The notes: generated by a model from the letters alone, not told the origin. A stretch of DNA of 43,136 nt from Lachnospiraceae bacterium (GCA_015057455.1 SVEH01000026.1:1-43136), one strand, 5' to 3'. Shown: positions 27,198 through 37,487, counted from the first letter of the stretch. Numbers and translations: made by a program.

Positions 27198-28013
27198 CTA
27201 TATGTGTAAAATAAAATCGTCTTGCTTCTTATAGAAAACAACAAAACCTATAATAACAGATACTACGCTTACGCAAACACAAGCTATAAATGATGCATCT
27301 GTATAATTAATACCTTCTCCATATAAAACAGTTCTTCTAAAAGCATAGATAATTCCATACAATGGATTACACTTAAATATTGTAGCTATATAACCTTGTC
27401 CTTTTTCTGCCACATTGGCAAAAATCTTCTCTGCATCATAGAATATAGCACTTGCATACATAACAAGCATAAGCAATACACTCCACAAATACTCCATGTC
27501 CCTAAAGAAAACTGCAATTGTTGACAATATCATTCCCACTCCAAGTACCAAAAGGAATAATAAAAACAATGGAATAATAGCTTCAAATACATGCCATGTT
27601 GGTTTTACTTTAAATACAATCATACCTAATACTAATACAATTAATGAAATACCAAAAATAATAAAATTATGTAATATACCTGCTAATGGATATAAATACT
27701 TTGGTACATAAACTTTCTTAATCATACCAGAATTAGCTCTAATTGATCTAAGTGCAACATTCGTGCCGCCAGAAAAACATGTATACAATAATCTTCCTGA
27801 TAATATGTACATTGCAAATGGCACTCCATTCACATTATCTCTATTAAATAAATTTTGGAATACAAACACTAAAACCATAGTTGTCAAAATTGGCTCTAAC
27901 AATGTCCATACAATTCCTAAATATGATCTACGATATTTTAGTTTAATTCCTTTTTTTACGAGCTCCCACAATAACCCTCTATACTTCTTAAAATTATCTA
28001 CATAAGCATTCAT
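27198..28013 (-). CDS. ABC-2 type polysaccharide exporter permease (TagG/Wzm-like)
   Basis: Membrane subunit pairing with the downstream ATPase to export a lipid-linked or wall polymer. The 271-aa protein begins with the family-typical amphipathic stretch LLWELVKKGIKLKYRRSYLGIVWTLLEP and has about six transmembrane helices. KVYVPKYLYPLAGILHN and the PLYGIIYAFRRTVLYGE block are also characteristic. A longer frame with GTG at 28064 exists, but that codon falls between the -35 and -10 of a strong promoter, so the ATG at 28013 is preferred. Its ribosome binding site is poor (AAGG, distant). Nearby gtrA and a GT2 gene support a surface-glycan theme, but the polymer is not identified. Confidence 0.92.
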   Translation of the reverse strand: MNAYVDNFKKYRGLLWELVKKGIKLKYRRSYLGIVWTLLEPILTTMVLVFVFQNLFNRDNVNGVPFAMYILSGRLLYTCFSGGTNVALRSIRANSGMIKKVYVPKYLYPLAGILHNFIIFGISLIVLVLGMIVFKVKPTWHVFEAIIPLFLLFLLVLGVGMILSTIAVFFRDMEYLWSVLLMLVMYASAIFYDAEKIFANVAEKGQGYIATIFKCNPLYGIIYAFRRTVLYGEGINYTDASFIACVCVSVVSVIIGFVVFYKKQDDFILHI

Positions 28014-28054
28014 AATTTCACTGCTAACCTTTCTTGTACTAAAAATACATATCG

Positions 28055-28083
28055 ATTCTATCACAATCTTAATAATATATCAA
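28055..28083 (-). promoter_or_regulatory. Sigma-A promoter of the ABC exporter operon
   Basis: Read leftward, TTGATA (28078-28083) and TAGAAT (28055-28060) are separated by exactly 17 bp. It lies about 45 bases before the ATG at 28013. The upstream GTG alternative start at 28064 is inside the spacer and so would not be transcribed from here. Confidence 0.75.
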
Positions 28084-28186
28084 GTAATAAACCATATTTT
28101 TACAAATCACGTAATTTTTTAAATTTACCCTATATGATTTATGTTATTATATACTTTTCAATATTGTTCTACATTATTTCTCAACA

Positions 28187-28639
28187 TTACTCTAGTACAG
28201 TATTTATTAACTTATCTCCCTCATATTCAAGTTTTAAGGAGAAAAAATCCTCCCTATCCTTAAGTAATTTTAAAAATACCTTATCGCCTTCCCATAGATT
28301 AACACTTTCCAAGTCTTCTATGTCTATCCATCTAAGGTCACCTTCATTACATTCTTTAATCTGTCCTTTATAACCATCTGCTGTATATAGCCAAATATAT
28401 TCTGTGAAATTTTTATTTTGAACAAATGTAAGAATCCCTCGAAGCCTAAAAGATGTAAGAGTAAGCCCTGTTTCCTCTAATACTTCTCGTTTTATACATT
28501 CATTAGGTGTTTCACCTTCTTCAAAATGTCCTCCAACACCTATCCATTTCCCTTCATTAATGTCATTTTCTTTCTTGTTTCTATTAAGCATTAAGTATTT
28601 GCCTTCATTCTCTATATAACACAATGTTGTAATTTCCAC
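28187..28639 (-). CDS. NUDIX hydrolase (MutT/8-oxo-dGTP diphosphatase-like)
   Basis: Small pyrophosphohydrolase (150 aa) acting on nucleoside diphosphate-linked compounds. A complete Nudix box is visible: GGHFEEGETPN followed by CIKREVLEETGL, giving G-x5-E-x7-REVLEETGL. The N-terminal CYIENEGKYLMLNRNKKE and the GKWIGVGGHFE context resemble MutT-type sanitising enzymes. The start is GTG with GGTGAT just upstream. It begins 13 bases after the chemotaxis receptor gene on the same strand, so they are probably co-transcribed; the pairing has no obvious functional reason. Confidence 0.92.
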   Translation of the reverse strand: MEITTLCYIENEGKYLMLNRNKKENDINEGKWIGVGGHFEEGETPNECIKREVLEETGLTLTSFRLRGILTFVQNKNFTEYIWLYTADGYKGQIKECNEGDLRWIDIEDLESVNLWEGDKVFLKLLKDREDFFSLKLEYEGDKLINTVLE

Positions 28640-28652
28640 TTAATCACCACTT

Positions 28653-30167
28653 TTAATCTTCCTTATTATTCTGTTTTAGCTGTTGAACATTATCACTAAG
28701 TCTTCCAATTATTTCTTTTACCTTAGCTACCGCATCAAGATTCATATTACAGCTATCTAATGTACTACTTGCATTTTTATTAATCTCGCCAGTTAAACTA
28801 GATACATTTTCTATACTACTTTCAACTCTCTTGTTAGCTTCTAAAACAGATTGTACTATAACTTGTAAATTATCAATTTGTTCTGAAACTACTTGTGTAT
28901 TCTGATGAATCTTATCAAAGTTATCTGCTGTATTTTCAATGTATTTACTTTGATTATTATTACTTTCAAATAGTATATTTATAGAATTAACAACCTCTTG
29001 AATAGAATTAGCAATATTCTCAAATATTTTATTAATCTCACTAGTTGCATCATCTGTTTGAGTAGCAAGATTTGATATTTCTGATGCTACTACAGCAAAT
29101 CCTTTTCCAACCTCACCTGATCTTGCAGCCTCTATATTGGCATTTAAAGCAAGTAATACAGTTTGGTTAGCAACATCACTAATTATTTCAACTATGTCTT
29201 GCATTTTCTTGGCATTAACCTTAAGACCTTCCATCTCCTTGGCAACCATCTCACTTGATTTTTCTGATACTTTAACTTGTTTTATAAGTTGTTGCATTAT
29301 CTCTCCACCAAGATTTAGATTATTTTCAACATTAGTAATTTCTTTAATAATTCTATCTGTTGATACATCAACTTGTCCAACAAAACTATTAATTTCACTT
29401 GTCTTTTCTTGCTGATCTTTAATGGCTGTTTTCGCATCTTTAGTTTCTGCAAATAATTCTTTCATAGACTCTTGCGTAGAATCTATCTCTTTATTTAATT
29501 GCTCTGCTTGCTCACTAGCATTACCTATATTGTCAATCATAGAATTTGCTACTTCTAAAACTACAGTTAATAATTTTGTAGTTTGTTCTTTTTCTTTTTC
29601 TAAATGTTCCATATTAGCTTTATTAATGTTTATAGTTTTCTTAATTGTTTCATACATAAAATATGTCATAATAGCTGTACTTGCAATCTTTATTTCAGCC
29701 GCAGTTAAATCTTCTCCAGCAAGTCCTTTTGTCATAGCTAACACCACTACATCTATAACATTTACTAAAGTTGCATAGATCCCTAAGAATAAGGAATATT
29801 TTATATCTGTATATACACTATATAATATACAGATTATAATAGCATATACAAAAATCAAATGATTCTCTGCTGTTAAGGTAAGATATGTAAACATAGCCAT
29901 AAACCCTAAACTTGTTAAATAACGTATAGATTTAGCATCTTTTGCTTTCATATTGTATATATATATTGAAATACATGTAGGTATAACAGTTAAACCTAAC
30001 ATCAACATATACGATAAAACAGTTCTATCTCCTTTTAATATTTCAAAAAAATACGCCACACCAATTAAAAGAGCCATTGAAACAGTACCCTTTAAACCAA
30101 TAAAATTCTTATGTGCCTCTGCTATTTTTTTATCTGTTAAATCAACATTTGCTTTTGTATTTCCCAT
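28653..30167 (-). CDS. Methyl-accepting chemotaxis protein without HAMP or periplasmic sensor domain
   Basis: Signal-transducing receptor that would control a CheA/CheW complex. The 504-aa protein has a hydrophobic N-terminal half (about residues 25-185) with roughly six transmembrane helices and only short loops. A long coiled-coil cytoplasmic domain follows, with the conserved hairpin tip [19 protein letters not shown] and [15 protein letters not shown]. No HAMP domain or large extracytoplasmic ligand domain is present, so it may sense the membrane or energy state, or a hydrophobic ligand. GGAGG precedes ATG. No other chemotaxis genes are in the window. It is leftward, with the NUDIX gene after it. 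Confidence 0.93.
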   Translation of the reverse strand: MGNTKANVDLTDKKIAEAHKNFIGLKGTVSMALLIGVAYFFEILKGDRTVLSYMLMLGLTVIPTCISIYIYNMKAKDAKSIRYLTSLGFMAMFTYLTLTAENHLIFVYAIIICILYSVYTDIKYSLFLGIYATLVNVIDVVVLAMTKGLAGEDLTAAEIKIASTAIMTYFMYETIKKTININKANMEHLEKEKEQTTKLLTVVLEVANSMIDNIGNASEQAEQLNKEIDSTQESMKELFAETKDAKTAIKDQQEKTSEINSFVGQVDVSTDRIIKEITNVENNLNLGGEIMQQLIKQVKVSEKSSEMVAKEMEGLKVNAKKMQDIVEIISDVANQTVLLALNANIEAARSGEVGKGFAVVASEISNLATQTDDATSEINKIFENIANSIQEVVNSINILFESNNNQSKYIENTADNFDKIHQNTQVVSEQIDNLQVIVQSVLEANKRVESSIENVSSLTGEINKNASSTLDSCNMNLDAVAKVKEIIGRLSDNVQQLKQNNKED

Positions 30168-30274
30168 AATTTGCCTCCACTAGCAATTATTTTTTTTAAC
30201 ATTTAATAATCAATTTTCTATACCATATTATCATAATTTATCATTTGCATAATTACATATACCCTAATCTCATT

Positions 30275-31036
30275 CTATAATTTCCATACTTCCATTCTAA
30301 TACGCCCCTTCTTTGTTTCACTTTCATTCCCCATATATTTTATTCTACCTTTCCCCCTTATAGATACTATATCCCCATCTTTAATTATCGTACTATTACC
30401 CATACATAATTTACCATTTACAAATATCTTTTTTGATTTAAACAAATTTACGCTTGTGTTTCTAGATATTTTATATACTTTTGCTATAATAGCATCTAGT
30501 CTTTTTGAATCTACTGTAATAATACAACTATTATAATTTTCTCTACTCAAATTCTCTATTTTCTCTACTTCATCCTCTATTAAAATGCTAATTGTAGTAT
30601 GTCTTACTCTTGTTAAATTGTCGCAAATATAATCTGCAATTTTATCTATGCAGAACACATATGCCTCATTCTTATGTAAAATAATATCTCCCAATTTTTC
30701 TCTTGTTATACCAAGATTCATAAGAGCACCAAGTATATCGCGATGTGTTAAATCATCTGCAAATTTTTGCATTACAGGTTTTATAATCAAGCAAACGATA
30801 GGATACTTCTCCTCATATCCCATATCTTCCTCTTTACCAAACCTTACAACTACTCTCTCGCAATCAGAGATTCCACCCCATTTACTTACACCTACATATC
30901 TTAATTCATCTTCAATCTCTGACAATACACTTTGTTCGCTTAGCCCTAAAAACTCTGTAAAAGTATAAATCCCTTGATTATAAGATTTATTAGCTAATTC
31001 AATATATCTTTTCTTTAAACCATCATCTTTTTTCAT
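30275..31036 (-). CDS. ylmH: YlmH-type S4-domain RNA-binding protein
   Basis: 253-aa protein of the YlmH family. The C-terminal S4 RNA-binding domain runs from LDAIIAKVYKISRNTSV through KIFVNGKLCMGNSTIIKDGD. The N-terminal region has the family blocks FTEFLGLSEQ, HRDILGALMNLGI and GDIILHKNEAYVF. In Bacillus subtilis YlmH binds the 50S subunit and has been linked to ribosome-associated quality control (RqcP2). It is usually found in the ylm-divIVA division cluster; here it stands apart from those genes, with gtrA upstream and the chemotaxis receptor downstream. AGGAAG precedes ATG. Confidence 0.92.
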   Translation of the reverse strand: MKKDDGLKKRYIELANKSYNQGIYTFTEFLGLSEQSVLSEIEDELRYVGVSKWGGISDCERVVVRFGKEEDMGYEEKYPIVCLIIKPVMQKFADDLTHRDILGALMNLGITREKLGDIILHKNEAYVFCIDKIADYICDNLTRVRHTTISILIEDEVEKIENLSRENYNSCIITVDSKRLDAIIAKVYKISRNTSVNLFKSKKIFVNGKLCMGNSTIIKDGDIVSIRGKGRIKYMGNESETKKGRIRMEVWKL

Positions 31037-31128
31037 AAATACTTCCTTTTTTATATCCCACTATTCTTAATAATACTTCTTAAATTCCCCTATAAATATA
31101 GAAGTAATATTTCAAATAAAAGTAATAA

Positions 31129-31554
31129 CTATTCCTTACCTTTTTTAAACACAAATAACTTACTTCCAACATAATTTAGTATAACCACTAAAACATTAGA
31201 AGCTAACTTAATAATTTTATCATTTAGATATATCTTATCAACAAAAACAAACATAATAACAGCATCCATTGCGCCTGTTGCTATTCTACAAGCGAAAAAT
31301 GCTACTATTTCCTTTATAATTGCCTTTATTCCTGTTGCCTTACTTTCAAAAACCCATTTTCTATTAGTTAAATAGGCAAAAACAACAGATATTAACCATG
31401 CAATCCATGTATTTACAACTGTATTAATACTTTTAGGAAATATACTTATGTACGCTAATATACAGTACGATACAAAATTGACCACCGTAGTTAATACCCC
31501 AAATACTAAATACATAATTGTTTCTTTGTTTATTAACTCCTCTATTTTCTTCAT
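31129..31554 (-). CDS. GtrA-like membrane protein
   Basis: Small four-helix membrane protein (141 aa) of the GtrA family, thought to act in moving or presenting undecaprenyl-phosphate-linked sugars across the membrane. Typical features are YLVFGVLTTVVNFVSY at the start, the AWLISVVFAYLTNRKWVFES block in the middle, and a C-terminal YVGSKLFVFKK. GGGAGA precedes ATG. The GtrB-like glycosyltransferase gene lies 147 bases upstream on the same strand, forming the usual GtrA/GtrB pair. Confidence 0.92.
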   Translation of the reverse strand: MKKIEELINKETIMYLVFGVLTTVVNFVSYCILAYISIFPKSINTVVNTWIAWLISVVFAYLTNRKWVFESKATGIKAIIKEIVAFFACRIATGAMDAVIMFVFVDKIYLNDKIIKLASNVLVVILNYVGSKLFVFKKGKE

Positions 31555-31701
31555 ATTTATCTCCCTCTATATATGATTCATTTAAATCTATTTACAATAA
31601 TATTTATCTAAACAATATATATCTAAACACACTTTATTTAAATCCGTTTTACAATATACCTACAAATTTTTTATAAGAAATTTTATCTATAATAAATATA
31701 A

Positions 31702-32649
31702 TTATTTATTTATAAATTCCTCTATAATAAATCTTGGTCTTTCCTTACTCTCCATATATATCTTTCCTATATAAGCACCAACAATACCTATAGAAAACAT
31801 AACCAAGCCACAACTAAGCCATATTGAACCTAGCACAACCATCCAACTCTTTATGGATATGCCGCACAAAAAACATATAAGCATAGCAATCATAGCAATA
31901 AAACTTGCTCCAGATATAAATCCTCCTAACCCCAATACAACATCCATAGGTTTTACACTAAAGCTTGTTATTCCTTGCCATGCGAAACTTAACATTTTCT
32001 TAAGGGGATATTTACTTTCTCCTGCAAATCTCTCTCCTCTTTCATAAGTTTCAATGTCCGTTTTATATCCTATCTGAGGTACAATTCCTCTTAAAAATAG
32101 ATTAACCTCTTTAAATTCTTCTAAACCAGCCAATGCTCTTTTGCTCATCAAACGATAATCAGCATGATTAAATACTAAATCAACTCCCATTTTCTTCATT
32201 ACCTTATAGTATCCTTCTGCGGTAAATCGTTTGAAAAATGTATCTGTCTCTCTTTTATTACGAACACCATATACAATGTCTGCTCCTTGCATGTACTTTT
32301 CAACCATACCATCAACTGCATTAATATCATCTTGCAAATCTGCATCCATAGAAATAACCATATCTGCAAGGTCTTTTACTGTCATAAGGCCTGCTAGCAA
32401 AGCATTTTGATGTCCTCTATTACGGCTTAAATTCACCCCACTAAAAATCTTATCTTCTTTATGTAACTCCTTAATTATTTCCCATGTTTTATCTTTAGAA
32501 CCATCATTTACAAATGTAATTCTACTATTCTTATCAATCTTACCTTCTTTAATTAAAGCATTAAATTTTTCTTTTAATCTTTTAGCTGTTTCTCTTAATA
32601 CTTCTTCTTCGTTATAACATGGAACTACAACATATAAACAATTATTCAT
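31702..32649 (-). CDS. GtrB/DPM1-like family 2 glycosyltransferase
   Basis: Membrane-bound GT2 enzyme (315 aa) expected to transfer a sugar from a nucleotide donor to undecaprenyl or dolichyl-type phosphate. The GT-A domain has VVPCYNEEEVLRET, FVNDGSKDKTWE and the metal-binding DAD in VISMDADLQDD; NRGHQNALLAGL also fits. Two C-terminal transmembrane helices (about residues 230-255 and 265-295) precede the motif GAYIGKIYMESKERPRFIIEE. GGTGGAGGT precedes ATG. It pairs with gtrA downstream for glycosylation of a cell-surface component. The DAHP synthase gene is 23 bases upstream. Confidence 0.93.
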   Translation of the reverse strand: MNNCLYVVVPCYNEEEVLRETAKRLKEKFNALIKEGKIDKNSRITFVNDGSKDKTWEIIKELHKEDKIFSGVNLSRNRGHQNALLAGLMTVKDLADMVISMDADLQDDINAVDGMVEKYMQGADIVYGVRNKRETDTFFKRFTAEGYYKVMKKMGVDLVFNHADYRLMSKRALAGLEEFKEVNLFLRGIVPQIGYKTDIETYERGERFAGESKYPLKKMLSFAWQGITSFSVKPMDVVLGLGGFISGASFIAMIAMLICFLCGISIKSWMVVLGSIWLSCGLVMFSIGIVGAYIGKIYMESKERPRFIIEEFINK

Positions 32650-32672
32650 ATTCTACCTCCACCTGTACTCTC

Positions 32673-33704
32673 CTAAACTCTCTTTGCTATCTCACGCAAT
32701 AACATCTCTGTATCTTCCCATCCTAAACACGGATCAGTAATTGACTTACCAAACACTTCATTATCACCTATTTTTTGTGCTCCTTCTTCTATATAACTTT
32801 CAATCATCACCCCCTTAACAAACTTATTTAAATCTTCTGATATAGAACGTGAATGTAGTACTTCTTTCACTATTCTTATCTGTTCTTTATAATGTTTTCC
32901 AGAATTGGCATGATTAGCATCTACTATACAAGATGGATTATCCAATTCCTTCTCTATATACATCTCATATAATTTTGCCAAATCTTCATAATGATAATTT
33001 GGATAACACATTCCATATTTATTTACTGAACCACGTACAATTGCATGTGCAAGTTCGTTACCATCTGTTGTAACATCCCATCCTCTATATATAAAGTTAT
33101 GACCTAATTGACCTGCATATACAGAGTTCAACATAATTGAAAAATCTCCACTAGTTGGATTCTTCATTCCTGCTGGAATTTCCATTCCACTAACAGTTAA
33201 TCTATGTTGTTGATTTTCTACTGAACGTGCACCAACTGCTACATACCCTAATATATCAGACAAATATCTGTAATTCTCAGGGTAAAGCATCTCATCTGCA
33301 CATATCATTCCACCTTCAATTACTGCTTTTATATGTAAATCCCTAATTGATATTAATCCTTTTAGTGTATCGGGTTCTTTATGTGGGTCTGGTTGATGCA
33401 ACATACCTTTATACCCTTCTCCAGTAGTTCGTGGTTTGTTAGTATATATTCTTGGAATAATAAATAATTTATCCTCTAACTCTTTATTTAACTTTCCTAG
33501 CTTTCTTACATATTCTAATACACTTTCTTTATTATCAGCTGAACAAGGACCAACTATAACAATAAACCTGTCGTCCTTCCCCATAAATATATCTCTAAGT
33601 TCCATATCTTTTTGCTCTTTTATTTCAAGAGCCTCTCTAGGCACTGGATATTTTTCTTTTATCTCCTTTGGTGTTGGTAACTTTTGTATAAATTCAAAAC
33701 TCAT
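32673..33704 (-). CDS. aroF: 3-deoxy-7-phosphoheptulonate synthase, class I (AroF/G/H type)
   Basis: DAHP synthase, the first step of aromatic amino acid synthesis from PEP and erythrose 4-phosphate. The 343-aa length and motifs match class I-alpha enzymes: VIVGPCSADNK, IPRIYTNKPRTTGEGYKG, GARSVENQQHR, MKNPTSGDFSIMLN, IVDANHANSGKHY and the C-terminal GKSITDPCLGW with the metal-binding Asp. The ATG at 33704 has GGAGG eight bases upstream; in-frame ATGs at 33716 and 33734 overlap or precede that site and are unlikely. Its cofactor PEP and the transaldolase-linked sugar pathway are general metabolism. The glycosyltransferase follows closely, possibly on one transcript. Confidence 0.95.
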   Translation of the reverse strand: MSFEFIQKLPTPKEIKEKYPVPREALEIKEQKDMELRDIFMGKDDRFIVIVGPCSADNKESVLEYVRKLGKLNKELEDKLFIIPRIYTNKPRTTGEGYKGMLHQPDPHKEPDTLKGLISIRDLHIKAVIEGGMICADEMLYPENYRYLSDILGYVAVGARSVENQQHRLTVSGMEIPAGMKNPTSGDFSIMLNSVYAGQLGHNFIYRGWDVTTDGNELAHAIVRGSVNKYGMCYPNYHYEDLAKLYEMYIEKELDNPSCIVDANHANSGKHYKEQIRIVKEVLHSRSISEDLNKFVKGVMIESYIEEGAQKIGDNEVFGKSITDPCLGWEDTEMLLREIAKRV

Positions 33705-33839
33705 AAAATCCTCCATCCTATGCTTTATCGCCATATTTTTTTACTATTTTTCTACCAATTGTATATTATAGTTTAAAATAACCTCACTAAACTTTTTCTG
33801 TCCATTTTAAGTCAAGTTATTGTATAAATTGTAAATAAT

Positions 33840-34913
33840 TTACAATCTTCTCTTCATTAAAACATAATTATACTTAAAATTCAATGTTTCTTTTACAATA
33901 GTACTTGTTGCTGTACCTTCTCTAATTAATGCTCCCACAAAAGCTGCATCCTTTTTCTTAAGTTCTATAAGCAACAATCTAGATAATGCTCTTGCCAAAC
34001 CTCTATGTTCATTATCCACTCCCATATAGGTAATTATATATTCATCAGCTCTCTTCTTTATCTTCATTATATCTAACAGATTTTTTATATTTCCTAGATG
34101 ATACACTCTGTTATTATAATTAGGTATACCAATAACAAATCCTACCGCTTTACCTTCATAATAAGCTAACTTAACCATATTCAAATCAAGTATTGATTTA
34201 TACGCTCCAAATATTTCTAGAAAATCATTTTTTTCCAACTCTACAAATGTATTAAATCCTCTATATAACTTCATAATTAGCTCATAAACTTCACCTATAG
34301 CTTTATCCCATTCGTCTAATGTAGGACTTTTAAATTCATATCCCTTTTCAATAAAATAATCATATCTTTTATTAAATCTCTCTATTGAACGTGGATCTTC
34401 TACCTTATCATATGAATCAGAAGTATATTTATCTTTAACCACATAGCCGTTGTCCGTAAACATTCTATAATAATACTCCTTATTATAAGGTTCTCCTACA
34501 TATGGTCTTTTATCAAAATTATCAATTTTCAACCTATACTTATGCCACATTCCCAAATCAACTGGACCAATAATTTCTTTATATCCATTGTCCTTTGCCC
34601 ATTTATCTGCCGTTTCAAAAACCAACTTAGCAACCTTTTCATCCATAATACATTCAAAAAAGCCTATGTAACATATGTCCAAATCCTCTTTAGTAGTTGT
34701 TATTGCAAACCTAGCAATTGGTTTATTATTGTCATCATAAACAATAAATTTATATAATTTCTTTATATACTTCATTAGTACATGTTGATTTTTCAATATA
34801 CTTTCAATTTCCTTAAGATTTTCCATATTATTTTCTTTATTATAAAGCATTTTAGGAAGCTTTAAAAAATCCTTTATATATTTTTTTTCATATTCAAATT
34901 GTATACATTTCAT
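33840..34913 (-). CDS. GNAT-fold acyltransferase-like protein
   Basis: 357-aa protein and last gene of the leftward dikinase/UbiA operon. The C-terminal half has a GNAT-like acyl-CoA-binding turn, EHRGLARALSRLLLIEL (R-G-x-A-x-A), preceded by GKAVGFVIGIPNYN. The N-terminal half carries the family-type block EIIGPVDLGMWHKYRLKID followed by a PYNKEYYYRMF segment. The ATG overlaps the stop of the upstream dikinase gene as TAATG, so translation is probably coupled. The acyl donor and acceptor are unknown. Placement with lipid-type enzymes suggests an acyl transfer to a lipid head group or a small metabolite, but this is inference. There is no signal peptide or membrane helix. Confidence 0.7.
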   Translation of the reverse strand: MKCIQFEYEKKYIKDFLKLPKMLYNKENNMENLKEIESILKNQHVLMKYIKKLYKFIVYDDNNKPIARFAITTTKEDLDICYIGFFECIMDEKVAKLVFETADKWAKDNGYKEIIGPVDLGMWHKYRLKIDNFDKRPYVGEPYNKEYYYRMFTDNGYVVKDKYTSDSYDKVEDPRSIERFNKRYDYFIEKGYEFKSPTLDEWDKAIGEVYELIMKLYRGFNTFVELEKNDFLEIFGAYKSILDLNMVKLAYYEGKAVGFVIGIPNYNNRVYHLGNIKNLLDIMKIKKRADEYIITYMGVDNEHRGLARALSRLLLIELKKKDAAFVGALIREGTATSTIVKETLNFKYNYVLMKRRL

Positions 34914-37447
34914 TAATTTTCGCTTCTTTCCTCTACTGAAACTTTTCCTGTATCTCCATCTAAAGTTACATAATCCCCAGTTTTTAATTTATTAAGAACA
35001 TTTTCCACGCCTACAACAGCTGGAATATTAAGTTCTCTTGAAATAATAGCCGTATGAGAGAGTAGTGAACCCTTTTCTGTAATTATTCCTTTTGCTTCTA
35101 CAAGCAAAAATACCCACCCTGGATCTGTCATTTTAGTTACCAAAATTTTATCTTTTACATCCTTAACTTTTGTCACATCTTCTATAACCAATACCTCTCC
35201 CTCTACAACTCCTGATGAACAAGGTATTCCTTTAAGATTTTTTGCATTTTCATATGCTGTAACATTATTTACCCTAACATGAGTTTTATTAATAATATCA
35301 TTACTAAATACAACTCTTGAATAGGTTGGAAGCTCCGCATATATTTCATATGCCTCTTTTCTCTCCCTAATTAATTCTCTGTCTGCTGCTATTTTTTTAT
35401 CTTTATTCTTTATGCGTTCTTTTGTTGAAGATTCTGTTGCTGTATAAATACTATCCTCAATCATATCCATAATCTCTTCTTTATAAAGGTAGAATATATC
35501 TTCTGGTTGCTCTAATATGCCATCTCTATGCATATTACGACCAATCTGTGTAAATATACTCCTTACAAAACCATATATCCTACTTCTATTAAGTCTAGAA
35601 CTTTCTCTACTTTTAATTCCCTGCATTGCATGCTTACCAAAATTTCTAATAATTGCTCTATCTATTGCACATGCACCTTTTAAATTATCCTTTGTCATCT
35701 CTACCTCAGGCACTTCCATTGCTTGAATCATAGAATCTAATTTTTCTTCATCTTCAATATAGTTAACGATTTTCTCCATAAGAAGCTCTGGATGTGAACG
35801 GAAGGTTTTACTCTCTAATTTCAACTCTTCTAATGCCCTATCTCCATACTCATCTATATATTTAAAGAAAGCATCATTAAACTCATCTTTAGTACAACCG
35901 CCCTCTTCACTTGATTTTCCAACCATTAAATACATTTTTGCAAGTTTTAAAATTTCCCTAACAGGTTTCATGCTTTCAATATTAGTAATACCTGATATAT
36001 ATTCATTAGCAACCTTCTCATAATCCTTTACTCGACTTTGCTTTAACATTGCCTTTAATAAACCTGTATATGCAAATGCATATGCATCATTTAAAAGTGT
36101 AATATCCCAACCAAACAAAACCTTTTTCTTTACACTTTGATATAATTTAATTAACTCTCTATTAGATAATTCTTCATTATAGTTCTTCTTAAAATATTCG
36201 TTAATTTCATTAAAATCCCTTTCCAACTTATCCATATTAGGCTGAATTTTCCTAATTTGTGAGAAAAGATTAGTATATACACTCATTCTTTCAAATGGCG
36301 ACATTTTAACTTTTTTATAACTATAACTTGTATTCTTTACTCCTAACATCTCTTGCCATACTTTTATAAATTTATTTTTAAATGGCATAAGTCTTAGTAT
36401 ACTATACCAATTACTTATCTTATAATACATTCTTCCATTACAGCAACCTACCATATTATTTAACACAGGCTCATAAGCACGAACAATCTCTTCATTATCA
36501 ACAATTCTATTTACAACACCCCTAAACACACCTGTGTAGCACATATTTACAAATGATGATGTAAGCGGAAGTGTTATTCCAGGATAACTTTCTACAATAT
36601 TACTATTATCAAGAACCAATGGGCGCGAACCATCAATTGTTGTAATTGGTCTTACTTGAAGAATATATATTTTCCCTTCGTCGATAGCATATTCAATATC
36701 AATATACTCACCAAATATATTTTTTAATTTATCTGCAATTTTCATTAATTCTTCTATTATTTTCTGCTCTAATATAATTCCATTTCCTTGAGGTTCATAA
36801 TAATATACTTTATCTGTAATGTTATAATAATATGATGTTGTTTCTACCTTATCTTCAACTACATTGGCCCCAACACCTTCTCCTACAACAATAACACTTT
36901 CATTTAATATTCCTTGGGGATTAGCTGTAAAAATAATTCCTGAGTATTGAGGATTAACCATTTTTTGAACAATAACATTCATCGCCAAATCTTTTATTGG
37001 AACATTTTGCTCACTACAATATTTTAAAACATTAACATTATATAATGACCTAACACATCGAATTACATAAGACTCTATGTCAAGTGAATTAACATTAAGA
37101 TATGTTTTAAATTGACCAGCAAATGATGTATCTGCCCCATCTTCATTAGCAGTGGATGAACGCACAGAATACTCATATCTCTTTCCACCTCTACCTTCAA
37201 GCTTTTCTAATATGCCATCAACTATAACACTTAAATTATCAGATATCATAGCCTCAATATCATCTTTTAATTCTTTACTAAGTACTTCTAATTGTTGCAA
37301 ATCATTAAAGTCTATATCTTTACATTTTTCTTCTAATTCACTAATATCTTCAACTAAATCTTCCCATTTTATTGTAGCAAAATCAGGCACACGTATTCCA
37401 TGTGCCTTCATTGTAATAAGATTCTCTGCCTTAGATCCTAAATTCAT
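34913..37447 (-). CDS. Rifampin-phosphotransferase/PEP-synthase-like dikinase 1
   Basis: 844-aa protein with the three-part order of rifampin phosphotransferase. An ATP-binding domain covers about residues 1-270 (GSKAENL with Lys6, SVRSSTANEDG with Arg96, Glu252, Gln264 and Arg266 in ILQVRPIT). A divergent central domain spans about 275-715. The C-terminal swivelling phosphohistidine domain has GSLLSHTAIISRELNIP with His798. Such enzymes split ATP to AMP and phosphate while phosphorylating a bound hydroxyl compound. It lacks the PEP/pyruvate TIM-barrel of true PEP synthase, so its substrate is something else and should bind the central domain. GGAGGA precedes ATG. Upstream is ubiA (40-base gap) and downstream the GNAT gene overlaps. 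Antibiotic inactivation is possible, but the lipid-enzyme neighbours argue against it. Confidence 0.85.
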   Translation of the reverse strand: MNLGSKAENLITMKAHGIRVPDFATIKWEDLVEDISELEEKCKDIDFNDLQQLEVLSKELKDDIEAMISDNLSVIVDGILEKLEGRGGKRYEYSVRSSTANEDGADTSFAGQFKTYLNVNSLDIESYVIRCVRSLYNVNVLKYCSEQNVPIKDLAMNVIVQKMVNPQYSGIIFTANPQGILNESVIVVGEGVGANVVEDKVETTSYYYNITDKVYYYEPQGNGIILEQKIIEELMKIADKLKNIFGEYIDIEYAIDEGKIYILQVRPITTIDGSRPLVLDNSNIVESYPGITLPLTSSFVNMCYTGVFRGVVNRIVDNEEIVRAYEPVLNNMVGCCNGRMYYKISNWYSILRLMPFKNKFIKVWQEMLGVKNTSYSYKKVKMSPFERMSVYTNLFSQIRKIQPNMDKLERDFNEINEYFKKNYNEELSNRELIKLYQSVKKKVLFGWDITLLNDAYAFAYTGLLKAMLKQSRVKDYEKVANEYISGITNIESMKPVREILKLAKMYLMVGKSSEEGGCTKDEFNDAFFKYIDEYGDRALEELKLESKTFRSHPELLMEKIVNYIEDEEKLDSMIQAMEVPEVEMTKDNLKGACAIDRAIIRNFGKHAMQGIKSRESSRLNRSRIYGFVRSIFTQIGRNMHRDGILEQPEDIFYLYKEEIMDMIEDSIYTATESSTKERIKNKDKKIAADRELIRERKEAYEIYAELPTYSRVVFSNDIINKTHVRVNNVTAYENAKNLKGIPCSSGVVEGEVLVIEDVTKVKDVKDKILVTKMTDPGWVFLLVEAKGIITEKGSLLSHTAIISRELNIPAVVGVENVLNKLKTGDYVTLDGDTGKVSVEERSEN

Positions 37448-37487
37448 ATTATTCCTCCGTTCTCAAGGAAATATTTTATTTCATAAT

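Noticed and set aside
27198..28064. Longer start (GTG 28064) for the ABC permease
   Set aside because: The GTG lies between the -35 and -10 of a 17-bp-spaced sigma-A promoter and has no ribosome binding site.
34913..37447. Calling dikinase 1 a PEP synthase or pyruvate phosphate dikinase
   Set aside because: The ATP and phosphohistidine domains match, but no PEP/pyruvate-binding TIM barrel follows; domain order and length match rifampin phosphotransferase instead.
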